Assembly: GCA_009667805.1 (NCBI GenBank)
Contig: CM019065.1
Location: 150,634,101 to 150,698,100 of the forward strand
DNA: 64,000 nucleotides
Reading direction: 5' to 3'
DNA from: Leptobrachium leishanense
Lineage: Eukaryota; Chordata; Amphibia; Anura; Megophryidae
Part shown: positions 8,760 through 21,675 of the stretch, piece after piece
How the letters are laid out: the number at the start of each line of letters is the position of its first letter
Numbering within the stretch: the stretch's first letter is position 1
Position numbers and translations under genes: made by a program
Notes under the pieces: model-generated
Database searches by the model: none
What the model was told of the DNA's origin: nothing
What the model saw: only the letters and a program-made list of their open reading frames with translations

Positions 8760-10355
8760 CCGGGAAATGCGGACATCCTGAACAGTACCCATATATAGAT
8801 ATATGGAGGTATTGTGTAAAAGATAAAAGTCATTTCATAATGATGGCGGGACGTAACAAAAAGCAGGTACCCCCAAATAGAGAAAATAATAAGAAAAGGA
8901 AACCGGTGTTAGTAGAACAACCGGAGGAGATCAATTCCCTGCCCCCGCCCTATCCATCATATTATGGGGCAGCGAGAGAAGCATTGCGTGCCACAGTTGC
9001 GCTGGCGGAGGGGGGGGAGCGGGCGGCTGCTACTGCTTCGCCGGCTTCCTCCGCTCCGGCAGGCGGTATTGCGGAGGAAGATGCGGGGGCAGCGGGTGGA
9101 GGAGACAGAGAGGTCCCACCAGGAAAGATTGAAATGCCCGATGGGTTATTAGTTTATATACGTTCCCAAGAGGACAGCGATGATGAGGGTGAAGATGCAA
9201 AGCAAGGTGCAACCACTCGCGCAGCGAACAAAATATATAAACCCCGAGATCCATATCAGCACAATCCCAGTAAAAGTAAGATGCAAATGCCCCTACGGGA
9301 GGTGCCAGGCCCTGTACTGGAAAACACGGAGAACCTGGGCCAGTGCAATACACATATGTCCCATTTACGACAACAGATCTGTTCAATTGGAAAACACACA
9401 CACCACTGTATTCCACTAACCCCGCAGCGGTGGCCAGTATGATAGAGTCAGTCATGCTTACACATAACCCCACATGGGCAGATTGTCAACAACTAATGCT
9501 GACAATGTTCACCACTGAGGAAAGAGCCCGAATAAATAGTAGCGCGCGGAAAATTCTACTTGCCCAAGCCGTAGAAGATGCCAGAGCCCAGCCAGAAGCG
9601 TGGGCAGAGGAACACTACCCCAAAACAGATCCCAAATGGCCGTACAATACCGCTGCAGGTATTGCACACCTGCAGACGTACCGGACAGCGGTAATAATGG
9701 GTGTTAAAGCGGAAGGGAAGAAGCCCACAAACATGGGGAAAATAGCAGATATTGTGCAAGATTTTAAAGAAACCCCAAGTGTATTTCTAGAAAGGTTACT
9801 AGATGCATATAGGATGTACAGTCCTATTGACCCTGAAGCGGTGGAGAATCAGAGGTTAATTAATTCTTCCTTTGTGGGTCAGTCACAGAGAGACATACGG
9901 AATAAAATACAGAGACAAGATGGATGGGTTTTTGGGTAAAGGTATTAGCGAATTGGTAGAAATTGCTAATAAAGTGTATCATAACCGGGATTTGGAAGAA
10001 AAGCGGGAGGAGATAGAGACAAAAAGGGCATACAGGGGTGGTCGGATATATGGGAAATGGAGGAAGAGGTGCCCCGGACAGAGGGAGAGCGAGGGGTTGG
10101 GGAGGCAGAGGTAGAGGAGCCCCTAGGGAACCCTTGGGACCCAATCAGTGTGCCTGGTGCCGGGGCGAAGGTCACTGGAAAAATAATTGGCCGGCATTTT
10201 TGGTTAAATTTGGGGTGCCGGGGGAGGCTGGGGAATCGGGAGGTCAGGTCTCCAATGGTCAGGTAACAAACGGCAGATATGAGAGAAATGATGGTGCCGG
10301 TGCAGGGTTTGTTGGTCTGGCGGGAACGTCATTTGAAGGGCAAGGTACATATTGA
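8760..10355 (+). pseudogene. gag: Retroviral gag remainder: PPPY region, capsid, nucleocapsid
   Basis: Downstream of the CR1, one frame (8840-9350) carries LPPPYPSYYG, a late-domain motif for budding. After a frame change the capsid is readable at about 9343-9940: YVPFTTTDLFNWK, then TWADCQQLMLTMFTTEERAR, and a major homology region near QDFKETPSVFLERLLDAYRM. Another frame change leads to a Gly/Arg-rich stretch and a zinc knuckle at about 10140-10190 of the form C-x2-C-x4-H, where the final Cys position is Trp. The frame changes and missing Cys mean no functional Gag. Confidence 0.85.
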
Positions 10356-10403
10356 CACGGACCTGGGCCCATCCCACTCGGTAATCACGAGCCCACGGTC
10401 ACT

Positions 10404-10694
10404 ATGAGGGTGGGAAATAAAGATGAAATTTTTATGGTTGACACCGGTGCCGAATATTCTGTCGTAACACAACAAATTGCACCCCCAATGGGAAATGAAG
10501 TTGATATTGTGGGAGCAATGGGGGTGTCCCTAAGTACCCCTTCCTTGCTTCACGAAAATGTAGTGTGGGTGGGCATAATGTTGAACATGAATTTTTGTAT
10601 ATGCCCGAATGTCCCATCCAGCTCCTGGGGCGGGATCTCCTTTGCAAATTGCAAGCCCAAATTACGTTTCTCCCCGGGGGTCATGCTAGATTAG
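10404..10694 (+). pseudogene. pro: Retroviral aspartic protease region
   Basis: The frame includes FMVDTGAEYSVV, with the active-site D-T-G triad of a retroviral protease. The second half continues in another frame with CPIQLLGRDLLCKLQAQITF, the conserved GRD segment near the protease C-terminus and the start of reverse transcriptase. A frameshift around 10570 splits the domain. Confidence 0.8.
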
Positions 10695-10699
10695 ACCTG

Positions 10700-12801
10700 C
10701 CTGAGAGTGGCAGCTCTACACAGCAGTACAGCCCAGCCAGCCAGCACACCCAACCTGTCAAAATTGCAGTAATTATGCCAAGAGAAGAAGAATGGCGCTC
10801 GGCACCAACCCCGCCAGCCGACCCAGACCCGTACACACTACTTCTGGGCATCCCCGTAGTGTGGGCGGAGGAAAACCCGCCCAGACTAGCTGTAAATATC
10901 CCTCCAGTGTATGTCGATTTAAAACCTGGTGCAACACCTGTGGCTTTAAGACAATAGCATATCCCACAAAAAGGCAAGCAAAATATCCAGACACATTTGC
11001 AGAGACTTAAAGACCACGGCATATTGAAATTTTGCGTGTCACCGTGGAACACACCTCTGTTGCCAGTACTGAAAGAGGGCACACAAGAGTACCGCCCAGT
11101 CCAAGATTTACGAGCCGTCAACGAAGCCACAGTAACTCTACACCCTGTGGTTCCCAACCCATACAATTTACTGGCATTAATTACCAGAAATACAAATTAC
11201 TACACGGTGCTTGATTTAAAAGACGCTTTTTTTTGCATCCGCCTGGCTCTGGCAAGCCAGCCCCTTTTTGCATTTCAGTGGGAGGAATCTACCACGGGGG
11301 CGCGCCATCAAATGACCTGGACACGCCTCCCTCAAGGTTTCAAGAACTCGCCCAGCCAGACAAAGTTGTTTTACTACAGTATGTAGATGATTATTAGCTT
11401 CTCCCACAGAAAAAGACTGTCTCTCTGCCACAAAAGCCCTGCTACATCTGCTGTGCCATGCAGGTTACAGAGTGTCCAAAAAGAAAGCACAAATATGTAA
11501 ACAGACTGAAATATTTAGGTTTTCAATTTACAGGTACCAAGCGGGCACTGGGGGCAGAGAGGAAAGAAGCAGTATGCCGAATACCCCAACCAAAGACAAG
11601 GAGACAAGTCCGTGAATTCCTGGGAGCTGCAGGCTTCTGCCGCCTGTGGATCCCCAACTTCGCAGATATTGCTAAGCCCCTCCATCAAGCCACCAAAGGA
11701 GGAGAGCATGACCCCTTCCTCTGGGAAGAAGAGCAAACAGCAGCTTTCCTGAAATTAAAGACTCTGTTAATGGAGTCTCCTGCGCTGGGACTGCCAGATC
11801 ACAGCAAGCCTTTCCAGCTGTACGTGCATGAACACAATCAAACAGCTACAGGAGTGCTGATTCAGAATTTTGGCTCCTGGCCAAGGCCTGTGGCCTATCT
11901 CTCCAAGCAACTTGATCCTGTGGCCTGCGGCCTACCCCCATGCCTGAAAGCTGTGGCAGCCACAGCAATGCTGATAGCAGAAGCAGACAAGCTGACCCTT
12001 GGACAAGTTCTTCATGTCAAGGTGCCCCATGCTGTCAAAGCCCTGCTTGATGTAAAAGGAAGTTACTGGTTCAGCAACAGCCGGATGACGAAGTACCAAG
12101 CTATGATGTGTGAGAATCCACGGGTTCATTTGGACCTCATCGCTACCTTGAACCCTGCTACTTTACTGCCTGACGGTGAAGAGGATCCAGATCATGAATG
12201 CCTCCAAGTCATGGAAGAAGTGTTCAGTAGCAGGCCAGATTTGAAAGACGTACCCCTAGACAAATACGATCTACAGCTATTCACTGATGGTAGCAGTTAC
12301 ATGGATGATGGGAAGAAAGTCTCCGGCTATGCAGTCGTCTCAGCAGAAGAGATTATTGAAGAAAATTCTTTACCAGGCCATACATCTGCACAACTGGCTG
12401 AAATAACAGCCCTAACCAGGGCTCTACAACTTTCCGAAGGCAAAAGAGTAAATATCTACACTGACTCCAAATATGCCTTTATGACTGTCCATGCACATGG
12501 TGCACTCAACAAAGAAAGAGGCATACTTACTTCCTCAGGACAACAAATCAAGTATGCAGCTGAAATAACAGCCCTCCTAGAAGCTGTATGGAAACCAAGT
12601 GCTGTCAGTATTATGCACTGTCGTGGCCACCAGAAAGGCCATGATGAAATCCCGAAAAGGCAACAGGCGCGCTGACCAGGCCGCAAAAGCAGCTGCAAAA
12701 CCATTGCTAACAACTGATCAAGCCAAAGTCCTGCTCTGCAAGCAGGAGGGCCCAACCTCCCATGCCAAACTACGAATTTTATATGAATTGGAGAAAATTT
12801 G
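10700..12801 (+). pseudogene. pol: Retroviral pol: reverse transcriptase and RNase H, broken
   Basis: Fingers and palm motifs are in order: [47 protein letters not shown], and [11 protein letters not shown]. The catalytic YVDD is present at about 11379-11390 but is followed one codon later by a stop. The connection and RNase H continue from 11458 to 12675 as a long intact frame, with LFTDGSSY, a conserved Glu, TDSKYA and HCRGHQKG. A frameshift at about 12670 precedes a short further stretch that stops at 12801. Integrase is not recognisable. Breaks in RT mean no active enzyme. Confidence 0.9.
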
Positions 12802-13199
12802 AACCTGGAGGCGAATTTATTGAAATTATGTTGCACAAATGGCAATGACGTCACGTACCAGCATGGCGGACTGTTAGCATGCGGTAGGCATTATCACCCA
12901 TCATCCACAGACACCCACATCTCAACTGATCCCCTGCATACTTTTGCTGGTAGGACCCCCATCACCCAGTATTCGCAGGCACCCACTTTGTAACGTTACC
13001 TTGGTCTTTTTGCTGTTTTTATTTATTTTTGTTTTTCTCCACCATTTGCTTTGCTAATTAGCATGTGAATCTCCTGCCCTATTGACACAGCCCATCCAGC
13101 TTCAGGTGTTGACTTTTTAACTACCTGAATGCAATCAGTCCGCCCTATATAACAACTATACCAGGCTCCATTGTCATTTCCAAGTGGTATTCTTAAGTG
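12802..13199. other. Unassigned spacer between the retrovirus and the L2
   Basis: About 400 bp of mostly AT-rich DNA with no coding signal or tandem repeat. It may hold divergent pol or the L2 5' UTR. Confidence 0.4.
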
Positions 13200-13546
13200 G
13201 ACGTTCAGAGTTGATTCCTGGAGTTTCGGGACTGGAGGAAGGAACTGCAAAACTGCAAGGCCCACTTTTTACTCTGGTAAACTCACGTCTATATCATGCT
13301 TTCTCTCACGCTTCTGCTCTTTACTTCTACCTTTCTCCTTAAATGGAACTCCTGCCCCTCTACCACCGACCCCTACACTATCTGCATCTCTCCCTCCCTC
13401 CTCTCGTCCCACATGATGGCCTCGCATGAGCTCCTTTGTTTCCTCAGAACATGGTCTCCCTCTAACTCTCGTGCTGCCAATCACTCCCACTCCCAAAATC
13501 CCATTCCCACCTTCTCTTTCTCACCCTCCTGCTGTTACTCTATTCA

Positions 13547-14443
13547 GGTGACATATCCCCTAACCCTGGCCCCACAACACATCCAATACTTCCCTCTCAT
13601 CCTATCTCCATCGCACATAAATCACCTCCCTGCAAGCCCAGCAACCTCATTCCCATAATCCCTCAGCGCCTGTCCTCTTTCTCCTGCGCCCTCTGGAACG
13701 CTCGCTCTGTGTGCAACAAACTCACAGCCGTCCATGACCTCTTCCTTTCAAACTCCTTCAACCTCCTAGCTTTAACTGAAACCTGGCTAACTCCCTCTGA
13801 CACGGCCTCCGTTGCTGCTCTCTCACATGGAGGTCTACACTTGAGCCATACCCCCAGACCGGGTGAGAGAAATGGTGGCGGGGTCGGACTCCTGCTCTCT
13901 CCCACCTGCACCTACCAGCATCTCCCTCCACCCCCATCCCTCTCCTTCTCGACACACTGCATCCGCCTGTTCTCTCCTCTGGCTCTCAGGGTGGCAGTCA
14001 TCTACCGCCCACCGGGACCAACCTCCCAGTTCTTTGACCACTTTGCTACCTGGCTTTCTCACTTCCTGTCTTCTAATCTTCCATGCCTAATTCTCGGGGA
14101 CTTCAACATTCCCATTGACGATCCTTCCGCTCCTGCTGCCTCCAAACTTCTTTCACTCACGTCCTCCCTTGGACTCACACAATCCTCCCTCCTCCCTACC
14201 CACCACGATGGTCACGTTATTGACCTGGTCTTTTCCAACCTCTGCTCCATTTCTGAGTTCAAATGTCGCCCTTTCCCCATCTCTGACCACCACCTTCTCT
14301 CTTTCAACCTATCTGGACTTCCTAAACACCCTGCTCCCCCACCCCGCACACACACTCGCAGAAATCTACATGCTGTGGACCCCCATCAATTCTCCAACCT
14401 ACTTCACCACCTCCCTCATACCTCATCCTTCACCTGCCACTAA
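13547..14443 (+). pseudogene. L2 endonuclease domain
   Basis: The frame begins with GDISPNPGP, a 2A-like motif commonly found just before the L2 endonuclease. It then gives ALWNARSVCNK, LLALTETWLTP, NGGGVGLLLS, VAVIYRPPGP, LILGDFNIPIDD and PISDHHLLSFNL. These are the conserved Asn, Glu, Tyr, Asp-x-Asn and Ser-Asp-His motifs of APE-type nucleases, which nick target DNA for reverse transcription. The frame stops at 14443 where a frameshift separates it from the linker. Confidence 0.85.
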
Positions 14444-14481
14444 TCACTACAACACTATGCTTATCTCTGCTCTAGACACTC

Positions 14482-16465
14482 TTGCTCCTCTTCGACTCTA
14501 AGGCCCCACGCTGCCAGCTTCAGCCCTGGCACACCCTCCAGACTCGCTACCTGCAAAGATGCTCCCGCACCGCAGAGCGTGCCTGGAGGAAATCCCACTC
14601 TGAAGCTGATTTTGTTCACTTCAAGTTTATTCTCCGGTCATACACCTCTGCCCTCCACTTGGCCAAACAATCCTTCTCATCTCTTATATCTACGCTGTCC
14701 TCCAACCCTAAACGGCTCCGGTCCACCTTCAACACCCTCCTCTACCCACCTGCACCTCCCCCCTCAGCTGCCTTCAGCGCTCAAGACCTGGCAGACTACT
14801 TCCTCAGTAAAACTCTATCAGAAGCAACATCCAAACACAAGATAGTTATCTGCCACCTCCACTCCCACAGGTCCCCTCTGCCACCCTCTGCCGCTTCCTC
14901 CCAGCCACTGAGGAGGAAGTCAATTCCTTATTGTCCTCTTCACATCTCACCACGTGCCCGCTCTACCCCATTCCCTCACATCTAATTCCTCCCCTCTCCT
15001 CCTCCCTCACCCCTGCTCTCACACACACATCTTCAACCTATCTCTCTCCACTGGCTCCTTTCCATCCGCCTTCAAACACGCGCTAGTTACCCCTTTACTA
15101 AAGAAACTATCCCTAGACCCCAACTCTCCATCCAACTACCGCCCTGTATCCCTGCTTCCCTTCACATCAAAGCGCTTAGAAAAACTAGTCTTCAACCGCC
15201 TCTCCCTCTTCCTGTCCTCCAATTCCCTACTTGACCCCCTGCAATCTGGCTTCCGTCCCCTACACTCAACTGAAACTGCCCTCACCAAAGTCACCAACGA
15301 CCTCCTAACTGCTAAAAAACACGGCCACTATTCTATTCTCATCCTGCTTGACCTCTCGGCTGCTTTTGACACTGTTGACCACCCCCTCCTTCTACAGACC
15401 CTCAACTCTCTGGGTCTCGGTGACACTGCACTTGCTTGGGTTGACTCCTATTTATCCAACAGGTCCTTCTGTGTGTCCTTTGCTGGTAACTCCTCCTCTT
15501 CATTGCCTCTATCTGTTGGTGTACCTCAAGGCTCTGTCCTTGGTCCTCTGCTCTTTTCCATCTACACCTCCTCCCTGGGCAAAATCATCAACAGCTTTGG
15601 CTTTAATTACCACCTCTACGCTGATGACACTCAGATCTACCTCTCTACCCCTGATCTCTCTCCCCCTGTCCTTTCCAAAGTCAGTGACTGTTTATCTGGC
15701 ATCTCCTCCTGGATGGCCTCCCACCACCTAAAGATCAACATGTCAAAGACTGAGCTCCTACTTATTCCTCCCTCCAATGCCTCCCCACCTCCTGACTTCT
15801 CTATCACGGTGGAGGTATCACCATCTCCCCATCAAACCAAGTTCGCTGTCTTGGAGTTACACTTGACTCTGCTCTTTCCTTCATCCCCCACATCCAGTCT
15901 CTTTCCTCCTCCTGCCGATACCAACTGCGTAATATTTCCAGAATTCGGCCATTTCTTACCGCTGTCACCACAAAACAACTCATACACGCCCTGGTAATCT
16001 CCCGACTCGACTATTGCAATAATCTCTTATCTGGCCTCCCTCTGTCCCGCCTCTCCCCCCTACAATCCATCCTGAACGCCTCCGCCAGGCTAATTCACCT
16101 CACCCGCCGCTCTGTCTCTGCCGCTCCCCTCTGCGAGTCCCTTCACTGGCTCCCCATCCACTGCAGAATTAAGTTCAAAATCCTTATCCTTACCTACAAA
16201 ACCCTCACTAACTCAGCACCCCACTACCTGTCCTCACTAATCACCAAATACACCCCAGCCCGCTCCCTAAGGTCAAACAGTGACCTGCGCCTAGCTTCTC
16301 CCCGCATCACCTCTTCCCATGATAGACTGCAGGATTTCTCACGTGCAGCCCCCACTCTCTGGAACGCTCTCCCTCGTACTGTCAGACTTTCCCCTAACTT
16401 CTCTTCCTTCAAACGCTCCCTTAAAACATTCCTATTTAGGGAAGCCTACCACCCAACTCACTGAC
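14482..16465 (+). pseudogene. L2 reverse transcriptase and C-terminal domain
   Basis: In successive frames: a linker (14482-14860), then RT from about 14954 with [71 protein letters not shown] and the catalytic [10 protein letters not shown]. After a frame change near 15820 the C-terminal part reads [42 protein letters not shown] and SFKRSLKTFLFREAY before the stop near 16465. All catalytic aspartates are present, but the frameshifts make it a pseudogene. Confidence 0.9.
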
Positions 16466-16663
16466 ACAACCATCAATCACTCTCACCTTACAGTCCTCTC
16501 CTCCTGTTTCCAACCCCAACCCTCCTAGATTGTGAGTTCCTACGGGAATAGGGCCCTCATCTCCTCCTGTACTGTTTGTCAAATGTTGTTCAATGTATTG
16601 TAACCCTGTCTATACTGTGCTTATTGTACAGCGCTGCGGAATATGCTGGCGCTTTATAAATAA

Positions 16664-17368
16664 AGAATAATAATAATAAATAATAATGACTACGAACTAT
16701 TAGAACTCAATCATGATTATATCCAATGGCTCTTCCCAACCCGTTCCCAAGGCCGAAATTTCTCCTCCACTCCTCTGAACCCTCAAGAGACACGTCTTAT
16801 GATTAACACCTCAGAAGTTCAGCAAAGACTCCGCAGAGCATACAAAATGATGCTGAAATTCTTCGGCGTAAAACTAATGGGGGAGTATGGTGAAGATACA
16901 GAAGTAATTGAACGAGCAGAAAATTTCGCCTCACGTTTCGAAAACCTAAAAACCAACCCTCAAAATAATCTGAGAATTACACGAATACTGCTAAATTTGG
17001 GAGAATTGGGAGCAGAAGAATACCAAGCCCCATTGGTGAGGTTCTTCCTCAAGGAGATCCTTATCAAAAACAAACTGCCAAGAATGAAGAAAAGTGTGAA
17101 CTTTTTTATACCAGCAGTGAGAGATTCACAGGAAAGACAAGATCTGCTGTTCTTTGCTTGGCGATACTATTTCCCAAAAGAAGAATTCATCTGGGGAAAC
17201 CATGGAGAATTGGCACGATACAAAGCAAAACCAGTGGTGGCTGCACTCCTACCGGCGCCACTGAGCGAATGGACTCCTGTGTATTCAGAGAAAGAGAAGA
17301 AATGGTTATCAGAAGAACAAGGCGGATATGGAGAAGACGGATGGTTCCAGTTGAAGAATGGACAAATA

Positions 17369-17380
<12 letters not shown>
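16664..17380 (+). pseudogene. OGFR-like domain, single uninterrupted frame
   Basis: From about 16688 the frame reads DYELLELNHDYIQWLFPTRS, then RRAYKMMLKFFGVKL, NNLRITRILLNLGELG, YQAPLVRFFLKEILI and LFFAWRYYFPKEEFIWG. This is the conserved region of the opioid growth factor receptor family (OGFR/OGFRL1). About 231 codons run without a stop or intron. The left end abuts the (AAT)n tail of the L2. The right end is cut by the Tc1 at 17369, whose inverted repeat supplies the last codons and the stop. The first Met is at 16799, inside the domain. A retrocopy or a domain captured by a transposon are both possible; an exon of a real gene is less likely because neither edge has a splice site I trust. 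Confidence 0.75.
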
Positions 17381-18787
<1,407 letters not shown>

Positions 18788-19720
18788 ATATATATATATA
18801 TATCTTTCTATTATGAAAAATGTAAATTAAGGCAATTTTTAAAAAACATTTTGGAGAAACCTTTTACATAGTAGGTGTCATCCTTTTCCTAGTAACTCTT
18901 CAGTAAATGAAGGTGAAAGGTCAGTCTGGTGACATAGAAGGAATTTGTCATATCTACAGAATTCACAAAAAAACATGGATTTCCTTCTTTTTTGGAACTG
19001 CAAGTATAAAAATAATCTTTGTAAGGAGATCAAATTCAGATACAATAAGTCTAATCATACATTCTGTACAAGTTCTTGCTACTGTACCTTGTAGTGAACT
19101 CGGACGTCACCGCTCCGACATTCATTACATTTCCCCCGGAATATCGTGGTAGGGTGCAGAATTTACAGTAGCAAGTTTAGAGAAGAATCCTCCCGAATGA
19201 ACAGAGACATCATCGGGGGTGACAGTCCATGATCTGTTCATGGGTCTGGGAGCAGGATGAATGAAGGAAAGGGGCCACTTATACCAGGAAAATGGGGGTA
19301 AGGGAGTAGAGCCGCCCGCTCCGTCACAGGGACTCAGTTTTGGGGCTGGGGACTTAGGTCTTGATGTCATGATGCCCCCCCATCACGTGGCCATAGGAGT
19401 CCCCGTTTCAGCACGTGTCTTACCATTTGAAAAAGCTAAACATTTCCCCTTCCTGAGGTATGAGATTTGAAGCGTAGTGAAACTTTGGTTATGTAGAAGG
19501 TATTAGGCAATGGAAGGGGTAGCTGTAAGAGAGGGCAGTGTACTCGATACATTGCTAAGCATACGATCTTGTAGCAGCTGCTGCATATTGAGAGTTAAAC
19601 TCCATGTGTTTGTTTTTCAATAATCTCATGATTGTGCAAATCATACAAGGTTTGTGCCAGGCATCTCCAAACAAACTATGACATTCTTAATGTTGAATAA
19701 CAATAACCCGTTCTATAAAA
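18788..19720. other. Non-coding stretch
   Basis: Starts with a short (TA)n run (18788-18803). The rest shows no gene, terminal inverted repeats or tandem array that I can support. Confidence 0.5.
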
Positions 19721-19721
19721 T

Positions 19722-20090
19722 TTAAAAGGGACACTCTACTCATCCTGACTATTTTAAAATTTTAAAATGTTAAACCCCCCCCCCCCCCTCCAGCCTGGTG
19801 AAATGCTGGGGGAAGAGGAAAAGTTTCCTCTACCCCAACTGGAATTTTTGAATTTCCTGGCTGCTGGTCACCAGATCGGTCACTAGTGATGTGAGCATGC
19901 ACATATCGCTCTCTCGAGTCCACCCGATCCAATGAGCTGTCTCAGGGGCACATATCTGCACATGCAGCAAGGGACAAAAGGTGAGTAAAATCACTTAAAA
20001 TAGAGAAAAAAAAACTAAACAATTGGACAGAGTCTCTGTCAGCAGCCTCTGCCTAGTCATTGAATAATGGAGTTCCCTTTTAGTTTAGCC
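19722..20090. mobile_element. Possible T2/Kolobok-like MITE
   Basis: The left end TTTAAAAGGGACACTCTACT matches the element at 30155-30760. The right end GGAGTTCCCTTTTAG is a diverged inverted copy. Internal C-run at 19775-19790. The TTAA duplication is not intact, so confidence is limited. Confidence 0.5.
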
Positions 20091-20094
20091 CTTC

Positions 20095-20720
20095 AAGTAA
20101 TGTGTTGTCATCAGAGACTTCTTGAAGGATTGGAGAGACTGGGAGAGTCTTATGTTGCGGGGCAGGGAGTTCCCTAAAAAAGGGGCAACTTGGGAGAAGT
20201 CTTGAAGGCAGAAGTTGGGGGTGTGTAATGTGGAGCTGATAGCATCAGATCATTGGCAGAGCCAGGTGTTCGGGACAGGATGTACCTATTACTTATGTAC
20301 CTGCTGGATGGAGTAGAGGCAACATCACTGATCCATAACCATGGAGACACAGGTTTAAATCCCAGCCAGAGCACCTCTCCAGTAAGTGTTCTTTGGCAAG
20401 ACTCCTAACGGTACATACTCGCCACCCAGGACATACTTGAAAACAAGAAAAATCTCAATGTATCCTTCCTGGTAAAATCCATTATTATTTATTTATAAAG
20501 GGAGGAGATGTAAGCAGGGGCGCGGTTATGGAGAGCTTTGTACGGGCACACCAGTATTTTGAATTGAATTCTACAGGAAACAGGGAGCCAGTGTAGAGAT
20601 TGACAGAGGGGTGAGGTGTGTGAGGTGGATAAACCTGGACCAGGCATTCATAACAGGCTGCAGTTGATTCTACATGTCTATATTCAGTAATCTAGGAAGC
20701 CTCTGTACTCCGTCTTGTTG
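20095..20720 (-). mobile_element. L2 3' fragment, antisense, split by a SINE
   Basis: AGAGACTTCTTGAAGGATTG (20110) and GTGAGGTGGATAAACCTGG (20615-20640) correspond to antisense L2 C-terminal sequence, comparable to 55600-55940 in this window. The SINE at 20290-20505 lies inside it. Confidence 0.55.
20290..20505 (+). mobile_element. tRNA-derived SINE
   Basis: A B-box-like GGTTTAAATCCCAGCC at about 20350 marks a tRNA-related head, preceded by GGAGTAGAGGCAACATCAC. The body reads CGGTACATACTCGCCACCC and the tail is CCAGGACATACTTGAAAACA. The minus-strand copy at 48873-49085 has the same head, body and tail, which supports one family transcribed by RNA polymerase III. Confidence 0.75.
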
Positions 20721-20830
20721 TTGATCCATAAACATGAAAGGGTTAAAGAAGACTATTGGCTTCTTTTTCTTGCGCCATCTTCCTACACGGCCCGCATGCA
20801 CCCCGCTACTTCATACTCTACCCTCACATA

Positions 20831-21532
20831 GGGCCCTATTACAATCTTCACGCAAAGGTTTGCGCGCAAAAATGCAATGACGCGAGGGGTAAAACCCTTT
20901 GCACTGAACGTCGTATTACAATGTCAGCGCAACAAACACGCGTATACGTCTACCGCGGATGAACCTGCACGAACGCTGCGTGAGCTTACTGTACTGCGCG
21001 CGTCCTATACTTAACATTGTGAGCGCAAATGCATTTGTGCGCTGGTACGCGGATGGTATTACAATCTATGCGCAGGAATTATGCGCGCAAAGGCTAGGCG
21101 TTAATTTTAGCAACTCCTAAAAGCTGGTGTTAATGGCAAATTCTATCGACCTGGCCGAATCCAAATACACCAGCCCAAAAAAAAATGCAGCAAAGTATAG
21201 TTACACATTCTACACATACCCAAACAATAAATGAGAAGTTGTGCATGTTTTTTTTATTGTTGATGCAGCATATATGCGCAGATTGACTTTGACAGGCGCA
21301 AAACTTAATGCGAGACAATTGTGGTTCTTAATTCTGATTGCACACTGATTTCTGCGCGCAACGTTGCTGCGCATGCGTTTTTGTGCGTCCGTTTTACGCG
21401 CGTTATTTTTTTGACGTTTGAAAAAAAATGCGTGAGGATTGTAATACCAGTGTTTTTTTACGCGCGTTAACGCTTTGCGCAAAAATTCACGTGTTCTGCG
21501 TGCCTTTTTGCGTGAAGAATGTAATAGAGCCC
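20831..21532. mobile_element. MITE with ~28-bp inverted ends
   Basis: Left end GGGCCCTATTACAATCTTCA then CGCAAAGG; the inverted right end gives GGGCTCTATTACATTCTTCA then CGCAAAAAGG. ATA flanks both sides (20828-20830 and 21533-21535). The interior is unusually rich in GCGC and TGCGCGCAAA motifs. No transposase. Confidence 0.8.
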
Positions 21533-21539
21533 ATAGTGT

Positions 21540-21675
21540 CTCACCCCTTTCTTAGATTGTAAGCTCTCGAGCAGGGTCCTCACTGTTCTAGGTGTTTAAC
21601 ATGTATATTTGTTGTTCTGTCTGACCCATTGTACAGCGCTGCAGAACTTGTTGGCGCTTTGTAAAAAATACTTGT
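21540..21675 (+). repeat. L2-family 3' tail fragment
   Basis: TAGATTGTAAGCTCTCGAGC followed by TGTACAGCGCTGCAGAACTT and TTGGCGCTTTGTAAA is the 3' end of a second L2 subfamily, also present at 37440-37572 and 60192-60325. Confidence 0.7.

Larger units (their letters stand above)
5247..12801 (+). mobile_element. Endogenous retrovirus, gammaretrovirus-like, truncated
   Basis: Order seen: LTR part, primer-binding-like site, leader, gag (matrix start, PPPY motif, capsid with major homology region, a zinc knuckle), protease, reverse transcriptase and RNase H. The homology stops shortly after RNase H near 12800; integrase, env and a 3' LTR are not found. Gag is split by a 1.7-kb CR1 insertion and several frames are shifted or stopped, so the provirus is inactive. 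A single zinc knuckle and gag-pro-pol sequence character favour a gamma- or epsilon-like lineage. Confidence 0.85.
13200..16680 (+). mobile_element. L2-clade LINE, near full length, inactivated
   Basis: A 5' leader, then a region ending in a GDISPNPGP string, an apurinic-type endonuclease, a reverse transcriptase, a C-terminal domain, and a 3' UTR closing with GCGCTGCGGAATATGCTGGC and an (AAT)n tail. This order and the wording of the RT motifs match vertebrate L2. Several frameshifts (near 14440, 14870-14950, 15820 and later) inactivate it. The 3' tail recurs in reverse at 35790-35935 and at the low end of 55362-57460, showing a multi-copy family. Confidence 0.9.

Noticed and set aside
12802..13199. 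Integrase or env of the retrovirus
   Set aside because: No zinc-binding HHCC pattern, DDE motif or transmembrane-type sequence found after RNase H.
19125..19370. Pro/Ser-rich minus-strand frame of 81 codons
   Set aside because: No homology I recognise, no splice context, and length within chance for this composition.
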